A stretch of DNA of 64,000 bases from Thalassospira sp. MCCC 1A01148 (lineage in GTDB: Bacteria > Pseudomonadota > Alphaproteobacteria > Rhodospirillales > Thalassospiraceae). Below are positions 52,008 to 60,719 of this stretch, piece by piece. The notes under the pieces are model-generated. The model was not told the DNA's origin and did no database searches. It worked only from the letters and a program-made list of their open reading frames with translations. Location: assembly GCF_001613795.1 (NCBI RefSeq), contig NZ_LPVZ01000012.1, positions 62,001-126,000 of the forward strand, in the 5' to 3' direction. How positions within the stretch are numbered: position 1 is the stretch's first letter; every line of letters begins with the position of its first letter. The translations under genes and the position numbers were made by a program.

Positions 52008-53390
52008 ATGAACAAGTCGTTCGTCGAAGACAGTAGGGCAGAAGCCCAACGATTCTTTGAAGAAAATCCGGATGTCGAACTTGTTGAGTTGCTCATTCCC
52101 GACATTAACGGTGTGTTTCGCGGCAAGCGAATCAGCAAACAGAAATTCCTTAAAAGCTTTAGCGAGGGTGTAACCCTGCCAGGCTCGATGTGCCTTGTCG
52201 ACATTACCGGTGACAACCCCGAAGGTACGGGCCTTCTTTGGTCGAGCGGTGACCAGGATAATCTGGCAAAACCGATCCCGGGAACCCTTTGCCGCGTGCC
52301 TTATGGTGAATTGCCGCTCGCACAGGTGATGATGAACCTGCATAACCTTGATGGCACCCGGTTCTTTGCCGATCCGCGCAATGTTTTGCAGGGCGTTGTT
52401 GATCGCATGGCCGCAGACGGTTTTTATCCGACTGTCGCCCTTGAACTTGAATTCTATCTGGCCGATCAGAACCAGGAAACCGCCGCACCGCTGCCGCCGC
52501 AGCCACTTGGTGGCGGGATTGCATCGGATGGTGTGCAGGTTTATGGCCTGCAACAGATCGAGGATTTCGAAAAAGTCCTGCATGATGCAGTTGCCGAACT
52601 GAACCGTCAGGGCATTCCGGCCGATACCATCGTTGCCGAAGCAGGCCCCGGGCAGTTTGAAATCAACCTTGGTCACGTGACCGATCCGATGTTGGCCGCC
52701 GATCACGCCATGCAGCTCAAACGCGTGGTTAAGGGCATTGCCTGGGATCACGGCGTGACCGCGACCTTTATGGCAAAACCTTATTCCGATCAGGCGGGCA
52801 ACGGCCTGCATATCCATGTTTCACTGCGTGACGAGAACGACAACAACGTTCTGTCCCCGGTGGGTGACGAGGAAGTGTCGGACAATCTGCGCTTTGCAAT
52901 TGGCGGCCTTCAGGAAAGCATGTTCGAAAGCATGGCGATCTTTGCGCCAAATCCGAACTCTTTCCGCCGTTTCCAGAACAAGGCCTATGCGCCGATGTCT
53001 CCGAACTGGGGTTTGAACAACCGTACCGTGGCACTTCGTATTCCGGCAGGCAGCCCAAAGGCCGCACGAGTCGAACATCGTGTATCCGGGGCCGATGCCA
53101 ACCCGTATCTGGTTCTGGCCTGCGTTCTGGCTGGCATGCATCACGGCATGAAGAACAAGCTTGATCCGGGCGAGCCGACCGTTGGCAACGGCTATGAGCA
53201 GCATGGCGGCAAGATTGTCCCGCGCAGCATGATTTCGGCCCTCGACCGGTTTGTCGAAGGCGATATCGTCAAAGACTATCTTGGCGAACGTTTTGTCGAG
53301 GTGTTCGATATCTGCCGTCGCGCCGAATATGACGAATTCTTCGCCGAGGTCACCCAGCTTGAATATCGCTGGTATCTCGACGCGGTATGA
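52008..53390 (+). CDS. puuA: Gamma-glutamylputrescine synthetase (glutamine synthetase family)
   Basis: A 460-residue glutamine-synthetase-fold ligase: N-terminal beta-grasp with LIPDINGVFRGKR, and catalytic segments EAGPGQFEINLGH, TFMAKPYSDQAGNGLHIHVSL and AKA-like RVEHRVSGADANPYLVLA. PuuA ligates glutamate to putrescine using ATP, the first step of the glutamylated putrescine pathway. The regulatory adenylylation loop of GlnA is not evident. It is followed by the puuR-like and puuC genes and agmatinase, which supports polyamine over ammonia as the amine. Confidence 0.88.
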   Translation: MNKSFVEDSRAEAQRFFEENPDVELVELLIPDINGVFRGKRISKQKFLKSFSEGVTLPGSMCLVDITGDNPEGTGLLWSSGDQDNLAKPIPGTLCRVPYGELPLAQVMMNLHNLDGTRFFADPRNVLQGVVDRMAADGFYPTVALELEFYLADQNQETAAPLPPQPLGGGIASDGVQVYGLQQIEDFEKVLHDAVAELNRQGIPADTIVAEAGPGQFEINLGHVTDPMLAADHAMQLKRVVKGIAWDHGVTATFMAKPYSDQAGNGLHIHVSLRDENDNNVLSPVGDEEVSDNLRFAIGGLQESMFESMAIFAPNPNSFRRFQNKAYAPMSPNWGLNNRTVALRIPAGSPKAARVEHRVSGADANPYLVLACVLAGMHHGMKNKLDPGEPTVGNGYEQHGGKIVPRSMISALDRFVEGDIVKDYLGERFVEVFDICRRAEYDEFFAEVTQLEYRWYLDAV

Positions 53391-53432
53391 CCAGACAAAA
53401 CAACAATAAAGTTCGATAGGGAAAAGACGGGA

Positions 53433-53981
53433 ATGTCACAAAAGGTAGGGGATCGTCTGAAGGCGGTGCGCAGCATGTACGGGCTGTCGCAGCGTGAACT
53501 GGCACGCCGTGCCGGTGTGACCAACAGCACGATCTCGACGATTGAACAGAACCGGGTCAGCCCGTCTGTTGATAGTCTGGCCAAGGTTCTGGCTGGCATT
53601 CCCATGAGCCTGATTGATTTCTTCACCATTGATCTCGATACCGGTGAAGAAATCTTTTTCAAGAAAGAAGACCTTGTCGAACTTTCTGACGGGACGATGT
53701 CGATGCGTCTTGTCGGGGCATCGCGCAAGGATCGTAACTTGCGCGTGCTCCATGAAACTTACCCTGCGGGCGGGGATACTGGTGACAACCTGATTGTCCA
53801 GAAGGGCGAGGAAGCCGGTGTTGTTGTCCGCGGCAAACTTGAAGTGACGGTGGGCGAACGGGTCAAGGTGCTTGGTCCCGGCGATGCCTATTACTTCAAT
53901 GCAGAAATTCCACATCGTTTCCGAAATGTGGGTGACGGGGAATGTGAAGTCGTCAGTGCTGCGACGCCTCCGTCATATTGA
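53433..53981 (+). CDS. puuR: XRE-cupin transcriptional regulator (PuuR-like)
   Basis: A 182-residue protein with an N-terminal XRE helix-turn-helix (LSQRELARRAGVTNSTISTIEQNR, about 15-38) and a C-terminal cupin (LGPGDAYYFNAEIPHRFRN). PuuR represses the puu genes and responds to putrescine. It sits between puuA and puuC in the same direction. The GAAC-containing palindromes upstream of puuA are its most likely targets. Confidence 0.87.
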   Translation: MSQKVGDRLKAVRSMYGLSQRELARRAGVTNSTISTIEQNRVSPSVDSLAKVLAGIPMSLIDFFTIDLDTGEEIFFKKEDLVELSDGTMSMRLVGASRKDRNLRVLHETYPAGGDTGDNLIVQKGEEAGVVVRGKLEVTVGERVKVLGPGDAYYFNAEIPHRFRNVGDGECEVVSAATPPSY

Positions 53982-54065
53982 TGACAGATCATTGGGCCAT
54001 AGTGCCCATATGCAACGATCAAACTTGAAAAATATCCAAACGCGCCATCCGTCAGGAGACTTTCG

Positions 54066-55571
54066 ATGACCAATCCGATGAATTTTGAACAGTTGACCGC
54101 ACAGGCCAAAGCCCTTGATTTCCGCAACAAGGCCTTCATCAACGGCGCCTATGTTGATGCGGCCTCGGGCAAGACATTTGATTGCATCAGCCCGCGCGAC
54201 GGTTCAGTCCTGACCAAGGTTGCCGAATGTGACGTCGAAGACGTCGATCGTGCGGTGGCGTCTGCGCGTGCCGTATTTGAAAAGGGCAGCTGGTCGGAAG
54301 CCGCGCCTGCAAAACGCAAGGCGATTATGCTCCATTTCGCCGATTTGCTTGAAAAGAACGCTGCCGAATTGGCACTTCTGGAAAGCCTTGACATGGGCAA
54401 GCCGATCACGCTGGCTGCGCGCGATGACATTCCGCTGTCCTACAAATGCATTCGCTGGTACGCCGAGGCGATTGACAAGATCTATGACGAAATTTCCCCG
54501 GCTGGTGCCAATGAAATCGGCATGATCACCCGTGAACCGCTGGGTGTGGTTGCGGCTGTTGTGCCATGGAACTTCCCGCTGATGATGGCGGTCTGGAAAC
54601 TTGGCCCGGCCTTGGCAATGGGGAACTCGATCATCCTCAAGCCAGCTGAACAATCGCCGTTGACCGCGCTTCGTGTTGCGGAAATCGCGGTTGAAGCTGG
54701 CCTGCCGGAAGGTGTCCTGAACGTGGTTCCGGGCTTTGGCCCGACCGCGGGCAAGGCGCTTGGCCTGCATGAAGATGTTGATTGCGTGACCTTTACCGGG
54801 TCTGGTGAAGTCGGCAAGCTGTTCCTGCAGTATTCCGGTCAGTCGAACATGAAACGCGTCTGGCTTGAATGCGGCGGCAAAAGCCCGAACATCGTTCTGG
54901 CCGATTGCCCGGATATGGATGCGGCTGCTGCTGCGGCGGCGGGCGGTATCTTCTATAATCAGGGCGAGGTCTGCACGGCTGGTTCGCGTCTGATTGTCGA
55001 AGAAAGCATCAAGGACGAGTTCATCGAAAAAGTGGTCGCTGCGGGCGCGAAAATGCAGCCGGGTGACCCGCTTGATCCGCAAAGCCAGATGGGTGCTATT
55101 GTCGATGAAAGCCAGATGAACCGTGTTCTGGGCTATATCGAAAAAGGCTCCAGCGAGGGTGGCGTCCTGCGTACTGGTGGTAAGCGGGTTCGCACCGAAT
55201 CCGGTGGCTACTATGTTGAGCCGACCGTGTTTGATGGCATCAAGAACGACATGACAATCGCCAAGGAAGAAATCTTTGGCCCGGTCCTGTCGGTTATTTC
55301 GGTCAAGGACTGGAAAGAAGCTGTTCAGACCGCAAATGATACGCCATATGGTCTGGCCGCAGCTGTCTGGACGCGTGACATCAACAAGGCGCACCTGACG
55401 GCCAAGAAACTGCGTTCGGGTCTTGTCTGGGTCAATTGCTGGGACGGTGGTTCGATCACCATGCCGTTTGGTGGTTACAAGCAGTCCGGTACCGGACGTG
55501 ACCGTTCCTTGCATGCGCTCGACAAATATTGTGAAGTCAAATCAACCTGGATTGCCCTTGGCAACGGTTAA
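54066..55571 (+). CDS. puuC: Aldehyde dehydrogenase (gamma-glutamyl-gamma-aminobutyraldehyde dehydrogenase)
   Basis: A 501-residue NAD(P)-dependent ALDH with catalytic Glu in LECGGKSPNIVL, Cys in YNQGEVCTAGSRL, and the PuuC-like N-terminus with FINGAYVDAASGKTFDCISP. PuuC oxidises the aldehyde made by PuuB; it can also act on 4-aminobutanal from SpuC. AGGAG precedes the ATG. Third in the puuA-puuR-puuC-speB run. Confidence 0.88.
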   Translation: MTNPMNFEQLTAQAKALDFRNKAFINGAYVDAASGKTFDCISPRDGSVLTKVAECDVEDVDRAVASARAVFEKGSWSEAAPAKRKAIMLHFADLLEKNAAELALLESLDMGKPITLAARDDIPLSYKCIRWYAEAIDKIYDEISPAGANEIGMITREPLGVVAAVVPWNFPLMMAVWKLGPALAMGNSIILKPAEQSPLTALRVAEIAVEAGLPEGVLNVVPGFGPTAGKALGLHEDVDCVTFTGSGEVGKLFLQYSGQSNMKRVWLECGGKSPNIVLADCPDMDAAAAAAAGGIFYNQGEVCTAGSRLIVEESIKDEFIEKVVAAGAKMQPGDPLDPQSQMGAIVDESQMNRVLGYIEKGSSEGGVLRTGGKRVRTESGGYYVEPTVFDGIKNDMTIAKEEIFGPVLSVISVKDWKEAVQTANDTPYGLAAAVWTRDINKAHLTAKKLRSGLVWVNCWDGGSITMPFGGYKQSGTGRDRSLHALDKYCEVKSTWIALGNG

Positions 55572-55642
55572 GGGGCCGGTTCCTGTTGACGGCTGATGGG
55601 CAGCGTCCGGGGACGGGACAAGGAATTGGGAAGGATTGAGAA

Positions 55643-56614
55643 ATGAGCAGCACCGGGGTCATTGACACCAAGGGTGGTGATAACGCCTTCACGGCAAAAT
55701 CCGTGCATCAAAACACCAGCGAACCGATGTATTCCGGCGCGCTGTCTTTCATGCGCCGTCGCTATTCACGCGATCTCAACGGGATTGATGTCGCTGTTAC
55801 CGGTATTCCCTATGATCTGGCGACGTCCAGCCGTCCGGGCACGCGTCTTGGCCCACAGGGTGTGCGTCGGGCATCGACCAACCTTGCGTGGGCACCGCAT
55901 TTCCCGTCCGGGCGCGACATCTTTGCCGAGATGGCTGTGATTGATTATGGCGACATGGTCATTGACCCGGGTCACCCGGAAAAACTGCCGGAAATGATCG
56001 AGGATCACGCGCGTGACATCGTGCAGTCAGGTGCCAAGATGCTCACCATTGGCGGTGATCACTTTGTGACTTACCCGATCCTGAAGGCACATGCCGAAAA
56101 GTATGGCGATGGCATTTCGCTGATCCAGTTCGATGCCCATTCCGACACCTGGGAAGATGACGGCGATCGGATTGATCACGGCACCATGTTCTGGCATGCC
56201 GCCCAAAAGGGCATCGTTAATCCGTCGAAATCCATCCAGGTCGGTATTCGGACCCACAATGAATCGACCCACGGGTTCAATATCCTGTATGGCCCGGATG
56301 TTCAGTCGATGTCGATTGACGCCATCGTTGAAAAGATCAAGGCGACGGTTGGCGATAACCCGGCCTACATCACCTTTGACATTGATGGCCTGGATCCATG
56401 CTATGCGCCGGGGACGGGTACGCCGGTTCTTGGCGGTTTGACCAGCCATCAGGCTGTATCGATCCTGCGCGGTCTTGCGGGGCATGTGAACCTGATCGGC
56501 AGTGACGTGGTGGAAGTTTCCCCGCCATATGATGTTTCGGACATCACATCGCTTGCCGGTGCCACCATGGCGTGGGAAATGCTGAACATTCATGCGGTTA
56601 ACCGCGCAAAGTAA
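55643..56614 (+). CDS. speB: Agmatinase (ureohydrolase family)
   Basis: A 323-residue binuclear-manganese ureohydrolase. Metal ligands are seen in GGDHFVTYP, QFDAHSDTWED and TFDIDGLDPCYAPGTGTP. Agmatinase splits agmatine into putrescine and urea, feeding putrescine into the neighbouring PuuA or SpuC steps. Guanidinobutyrase or other guanidine hydrolases of the family are possible; the polyamine context favours agmatine. Its transcript ends at a strong terminator. Confidence 0.85.
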   Translation: MSSTGVIDTKGGDNAFTAKSVHQNTSEPMYSGALSFMRRRYSRDLNGIDVAVTGIPYDLATSSRPGTRLGPQGVRRASTNLAWAPHFPSGRDIFAEMAVIDYGDMVIDPGHPEKLPEMIEDHARDIVQSGAKMLTIGGDHFVTYPILKAHAEKYGDGISLIQFDAHSDTWEDDGDRIDHGTMFWHAAQKGIVNPSKSIQVGIRTHNESTHGFNILYGPDVQSMSIDAIVEKIKATVGDNPAYITFDIDGLDPCYAPGTGTPVLGGLTSHQAVSILRGLAGHVNLIGSDVVEVSPPYDVSDITSLAGATMAWEMLNIHAVNRAK

Positions 56615-56642
56615 TCTGACGCTCCAGATATATCTTTTTCAA

Positions 56643-56680
56643 GGGCCGGTATCATTTCACGATACCGGCCCTTGTTTTTT
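56643..56680 (+). terminator. Terminator after speB
   Basis: GGGCCGGTATC (56643-56653) pairs perfectly with GATACCGGCCC (56661-56671), followed by TTGTTTTTT. Confidence 0.92.
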
Positions 56681-56737
56681 CATTTTCCTGTGCTCTGATA
56701 GCGGGCAGAAAAAGAAACGAAGACAGGAGACAAGGAA

Positions 56738-57337
56738 ATGAAACCAATCGCAATTTCGCGCCTGACCATCTGTGGCATCGACGAGCTGCCCACCCATCGC
56801 AGTCATGGTGTCACCCATGTCCTGTCCGTGCTTGATCCCGAACGTGAAGACCCGACCATTTTTGGCAATTTTGATCCGCACGAACGCACCATCCTGCGTT
56901 TTCATGACGTGATCGAGGACAAGGAAGGCCGTCCGGCCCCGACCAGGGCCGATGTCGAAGCAATCCTTGGTTATGGTGAAACCCTGATCGAAAGCCGCGC
57001 GGATCGTCAGGATGGGCATTTGCTGGTGCACTGTCATATGGGGGTGTCGCGTTCCACGGCGGCGATGATTACGCTGATGGCGCAGTGCGAGCCGGATCGT
57101 GACGAGGACAGTATCTTTACCACCATTCGCGAAATGCGCCCGATTGCCTGGCCGAATTCGGTGATGATTGGCTTTGCCGATGAACTCTTGGGGCGCGAGG
57201 GGCGACTGACCGCGGCCCTGCAGCGCCACTATGCACTGCAATTGGAACGCGACGCGATGTTTGAACGCTGGATGACGGAACTGGAACGCGCGCGCGAGAT
57301 CGAGTTTGGCCGCGCCCTTGGTAAACAAAGCGCATGA
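56738..57337 (+). CDS. Dual-specificity/tyrosine phosphatase-like protein
   Basis: A 199-residue protein with the cysteine-phosphatase loop HCHMGVSRSTA (Cys near residue 99) and a candidate general acid in FHDVIED. The fold resembles small bacterial protein tyrosine phosphatases of the DSP group. A charged helical tail follows the phosphatase domain (about 165-199). The start has AGGAGAC upstream. Single gene between the speB terminator and fructokinase. Its protein, sugar or lipid substrate is unknown. Confidence 0.8.
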   Translation: MKPIAISRLTICGIDELPTHRSHGVTHVLSVLDPEREDPTIFGNFDPHERTILRFHDVIEDKEGRPAPTRADVEAILGYGETLIESRADRQDGHLLVHCHMGVSRSTAAMITLMAQCEPDRDEDSIFTTIREMRPIAWPNSVMIGFADELLGREGRLTAALQRHYALQLERDAMFERWMTELERAREIEFGRALGKQSA

Positions 57338-57404
57338 TGATTGATGCGCAGGCAGATTGATCGGGTTTTGGTTTGCGTGCGCAATTGAATCGATTTAAAA
57401 GGCG

Positions 57405-57415
57405 GTGGGTCCCAC
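57405..57415. promoter_or_regulatory. Short palindrome upstream of the fructokinase gene
   Basis: GTGGG-T-CCCAC lies 54 bases before the kinase start, in a gap with no other marked features. It could be an operator or a coincidence. Confidence 0.3.
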
Positions 57416-57469
57416 AGACCATACAATATCGGTCCGCCAGTTTGCGGACTTTCCGAACGGAGAAACGTC

Positions 57470-58429
57470 ATGACAGCCAAAGCTGTTTGTCTTGGGGAAC
57501 TGCTGATTGATTTTGTTCCGACGGTGACCGGAACCGGTCTTGCCGATGCCCCGGCCTTTGCCAAGGCCGCCGGTGGTGCGCCGGGAAATGCGGCTGTGGG
57601 CCTTCAGCGTCTTGGAATTGAAACCGGCTTTATCGGTAAACTCGGCGACGATGCCTTTGGCCATTTTCTGGTTGATACCCTCAGGGCCGACAATGTCGAT
57701 ACGTCGGGCATTGTCCTGACCAAGGAAGCGCTGACCGGGCTTGCGTTCGTGTCCCTGCGTGCTGATGGGGAACGTGAATTTTCATTCTATCGCAGCCCGT
57801 CAGCCGACATGTTGCTCAGCATTTCTGATCTTGATCAGGACATGTTGAAATCGACCGATCTGTTCCATTACGGAACCCTTTGCATGATCGATGATGATCC
57901 GCGTGCTGCCACGCTTGAAGCGATTAAAATCGCGCGTGAAAACGGCGCGATCATTTCGTGCGATCCGAACCTGCGCCTGCCGCTTTGGCCGAGTGCGGAA
58001 AAGGCCCGCGAAATCCTGCGTCTGGCGATCAGTCAGGCCGATGTCGTCAAGATGTCGGACGAGGAAATCACCTTTGTTTCCGGCAAGGATGACCTTGAAG
58101 AAGGCATCAAGGATCTGTGGTGTGATCAGTGGCGTGCAATGATTGTGACTTACGGGCCCAAGGGATCGCGTTACATCACGCCGGCTTTCGATGGCTTTGT
58201 GCCGTCCTTTGAAATCACTGCCGTTGATGCGACCGGGGCAGGGGATGGCTGCACGGCAGGGTTCCTGTCACGCCTGCTGAAGGACCCGGAACTTCTGGGT
58301 TCCGAAGACAAACTTGCCAACGCGTGCCGCTTTGCCAATGCGGTCGGTGCGATCACGGCAACCAAGCGCGGTGCCATCAACGCATTGCCGACGGAAAAAG
58401 AAGTCGAAGACTTTCTTGCCGCACGTTGA
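57470..58429 (+). CDS. PfkB-family fructokinase
   Basis: A 319-residue PfkB sugar kinase: N-terminal CLGELLIDFVPT and AGGAPGNAAVGLQRLG, and the ATP/catalytic motif DATGAGDGCTAGFLSRL near the C-terminus with the catalytic Asp. Fructokinase phosphorylates fructose to fructose-6-phosphate, which the next gene, pgi, interconverts with glucose-6-phosphate. The pairing makes fructose likely over ribose or other sugars. Confidence 0.87.
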   Translation: MTAKAVCLGELLIDFVPTVTGTGLADAPAFAKAAGGAPGNAAVGLQRLGIETGFIGKLGDDAFGHFLVDTLRADNVDTSGIVLTKEALTGLAFVSLRADGEREFSFYRSPSADMLLSISDLDQDMLKSTDLFHYGTLCMIDDDPRAATLEAIKIARENGAIISCDPNLRLPLWPSAEKAREILRLAISQADVVKMSDEEITFVSGKDDLEEGIKDLWCDQWRAMIVTYGPKGSRYITPAFDGFVPSFEITAVDATGAGDGCTAGFLSRLLKDPELLGSEDKLANACRFANAVGAITATKRGAINALPTEKEVEDFLAAR

Positions 58430-58437
58430 GAATTGTA

Positions 58438-58471
58438 ATGTCGCGGCATCGGGACCTTGATGTCGCGACAT
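58438..58471. promoter_or_regulatory. Twin palindromes upstream of pgi
   Basis: ATGTCGCGGCAT (58438-58449) and ATGTCGCGACAT (58460-58471) differ at one base and start exactly 22 bp apart. The second is a perfect palindrome. They lie in the 138-base gap between fructokinase and pgi, the layout of a cooperative regulator site. Confidence 0.55.
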
Positions 58472-58567
58472 TCTGCAAACTGTCCCACACATAGTTTGAA
58501 ACGCGTGCTAGGCTTTTGGCCAAAGCACTGCATTATTATGAATGAATTGGAATGGGCCGAGGGTGGT

Positions 58568-60214
58568 ATGTCTGCTGATAAAATGACCGCAAGCTGGGAT
58601 AAACTCGATCAACTGGGCGCGGAAGTTTCCGAAAAGCTCAACCTGCGTCAGGCATTTGCCAACGATCCTGCGCGCTTTGAACGATACAGTGCGGCCCTCA
58701 ATGACCTGTTTGTTGATTATTCCAAAAACCTGATCACCGACAATGTGATGGCGGCCCTGGTTGAGCTTGCCAAGGCGGCCAATGTTGAAGGCTGGCGCGA
58801 CCGGATGTTTGCTGGTGATCGGATCAATGTCACCGAAAACCGCGCGGTCCTGCATACAGCACTCCGCAATCTTGATGGTGGCCCGGTCGAGGTTGACGGC
58901 GAAGACGTCATGCCTGCGGTCAAGGAAGTGCTAGCACGTCTTAAGGACTTCGCGGCACGCGTCCATTCCGGCGAATGGAAAGGCCATACCGGCAAGAAAA
59001 TCACCGATGTGGTCAATATCGGTATTGGGGGCTCCGACCTTGGCCCGGTCATGGTCAACGAGGCGCTCCGTCCATATCACATCGATGGCATTCGCTGCCA
59101 TTTCGTGTCCAACGTTGATGGCGCGCATATTGTCGATACGCTGAAATTCCTTGATGCGGAAACCACGCTTTTCATTATCGCATCCAAGACCTTCACCACT
59201 GATGAGACGCTAACCAACGCCTATTCGGCGCGTGATTGGCTTGTCGGGATGCTCAAAGACGAAGCTGCCGTCGCCAAGCATTTCGTTGCGGTTTCAACCG
59301 CACTCGACAAGGTCGCAGCTTTTGGCATTGATACCGACAATGCATTCGGTTTCTGGGACTGGGTTGGTGGACGTTACAGCCTGTGGTCGGCGATCGGTCT
59401 GCCGATCATTCTGGCCGTCGGGTATGACAAGTTCGAAGAATTGCTGCGCGGCGCGCAGTCAATGGACAACCATTTCAAAACAGCCCCGATTGAAACCAAC
59501 ATTCCAATGATCCTTGGCCTGATCGGGGTGTGGTATCGCAATGTGCTGGGGGCATCCAGTCAGGCGATCCTGCCCTATGATCAGCACCTTTCGCGTCTGC
59601 CGGCCTATCTGCAGCAGGCCGATATGGAAAGTAACGGCAAATCAGTCACCCGCGATGGCAAACCGATTGCCTATGAAACCGGCCCGATCATCTGGGGCGA
59701 GCCGGGCACCAATGGCCAGCATGCGTTTTATCAACTGATCCATCAGGGCACCGAACTGATCCCGGTTGATTTCATTGTTGCGGCCAATGCGCTGCATCCG
59801 TTGGCCAACCATCATGACAAGCTGGTGTCGAACTGCCTTGCACAGGCCGAGGCATTGATGCGCGGCAAGACCGAGGACGAAGTTCGTGAAGAGCTTTCTG
59901 GCAGTGACCTGTCACCGGCCGAGATTGATGTGCTGGCACCGCAAAAGGTGTTTGATGGCAACAAGCCCAGCACCATGATCCTCTATAAGCAGCTTGATCC
60001 CTTCACCCTTGGCCGGTTGGTCGCGATGTATGAACACAAAATCTTTGTTCAGGGCATCATCTGGAACGTCAATTCCTATGACCAGTGGGGGGTTGAGCTT
60101 GGCAAGCAGCTTGCCAAGGAATTGCTTCCGATGGTTGAGGGCAAGGAAGATGCCGGTACACGTGATGCATCGACCGCAGGCCTGATCAAACGCCTGCATG
60201 ACTTGCGTGGCTAA
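58568..60214 (+). CDS. pgi: Glucose-6-phosphate isomerase
   Basis: A 548-residue isomerase of the E. coli-type length. Sugar-phosphate binding and catalytic segments are visible: [25 protein letters not shown], and [14 protein letters not shown] with the catalytic His region nearby. It interconverts glucose-6-phosphate and fructose-6-phosphate. ATG 58568 is preferred because GAGGG precedes it, though closely; ATG 58538 would add ten residues. The upstream codons to 58457 read through the intergenic region. Confidence 0.92.
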   Translation: MSADKMTASWDKLDQLGAEVSEKLNLRQAFANDPARFERYSAALNDLFVDYSKNLITDNVMAALVELAKAANVEGWRDRMFAGDRINVTENRAVLHTALRNLDGGPVEVDGEDVMPAVKEVLARLKDFAARVHSGEWKGHTGKKITDVVNIGIGGSDLGPVMVNEALRPYHIDGIRCHFVSNVDGAHIVDTLKFLDAETTLFIIASKTFTTDETLTNAYSARDWLVGMLKDEAAVAKHFVAVSTALDKVAAFGIDTDNAFGFWDWVGGRYSLWSAIGLPIILAVGYDKFEELLRGAQSMDNHFKTAPIETNIPMILGLIGVWYRNVLGASSQAILPYDQHLSRLPAYLQQADMESNGKSVTRDGKPIAYETGPIIWGEPGTNGQHAFYQLIHQGTELIPVDFIVAANALHPLANHHDKLVSNCLAQAEALMRGKTEDEVREELSGSDLSPAEIDVLAPQKVFDGNKPSTMILYKQLDPFTLGRLVAMYEHKIFVQGIIWNVNSYDQWGVELGKQLAKELLPMVEGKEDAGTRDASTAGLIKRLHDLRG

Positions 60215-60220
60215 CGCTGC

Positions 60221-60505
60221 TTAGTCCTCATCTTCGGGGACGACACGCAATCGATAATGACCTGACGGGCGGTGTCGGCCATAGCTAACGCCGCTCTTTT
60301 CAAAAGTCAGCTTTCCTTCGGCGCAAAGTTGGTCTGCAACTTGATGGACGCGTGGCATAAGGCCCCGCCAATAGGACCCGAATGACTTTGCGACCTCGGA
60401 TGGGCAGATCGTCTTTTCCACACCGCGTTGTGTTGCCATATCAATCATCCGCTGTCGCAGGATGGCATAGGTCGGCTGGTCTTCGTCTTTCTGATCAAAC
60501 ATCAT
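60221..60505 (-). CDS. DUF3253 domain protein
   Basis: A 94-residue winged-helix-like protein of the DUF3253 family (ICPSEVAKSFGSYWRGLMPRVHQVADQL, then LTFEKSGVSYGRHRPSGHYRL). The family has no assigned function; the fold suggests nucleic-acid binding. ATG 60505 overlaps the DUF2256 stop as ATGA, which fixes the start; the frame runs further upstream inside the DUF2256 gene but without reason. In many relatives DUF2256 and DUF3253 are one polypeptide. Confidence 0.8.
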   Translation of the reverse strand: MMFDQKDEDQPTYAILRQRMIDMATQRGVEKTICPSEVAKSFGSYWRGLMPRVHQVADQLCAEGKLTFEKSGVSYGRHRPSGHYRLRVVPEDED

Positions 60506-60696
60506 GACACCTGGCTTTGCTGATCCACTTGCGGAGCCTGCTTTCGGTGCCGCCGGCATCGTTCGGAGCAATATTGAACCGCGTGCCAGCAGTCCTTCCA
60601 TTTGCGCCGCCAGTTAAACGGGCGGGCACATGTCACGCAGGTTTTCTGTGGCAGGTTTGACTTGCCATGGGTGTGTCCGTTGGCATTTTTCGGCAT
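60502..60696 (-). CDS. DUF2256 small zinc-ribbon-like protein
   Basis: A 64-residue basic protein with CxxC-like pairs: TCVTCARPFNWRRKWKDCW and YCSERCRRHRK. This is the DUF2256 pattern, a small Zn-binding module of unknown role. It is translationally coupled to DUF3253 and lies 23 bases behind the flavoprotein gene, so the three probably form an operon. Confidence 0.82.
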   Translation of the reverse strand: MPKNANGHTHGKSNLPQKTCVTCARPFNWRRKWKDCWHAVQYCSERCRRHRKQAPQVDQQSQVS

Positions 60697-60719
60697 TCCG
60701 AAGAGCTCAGCTTTCGCGA

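Noticed and set aside
54204-55514. Long open frame (436 codons) antisense to puuC
   Set aside because: It lies entirely over a well-supported aldehyde dehydrogenase, has atypical composition and no ribosome site; it is a by-product of codon bias.
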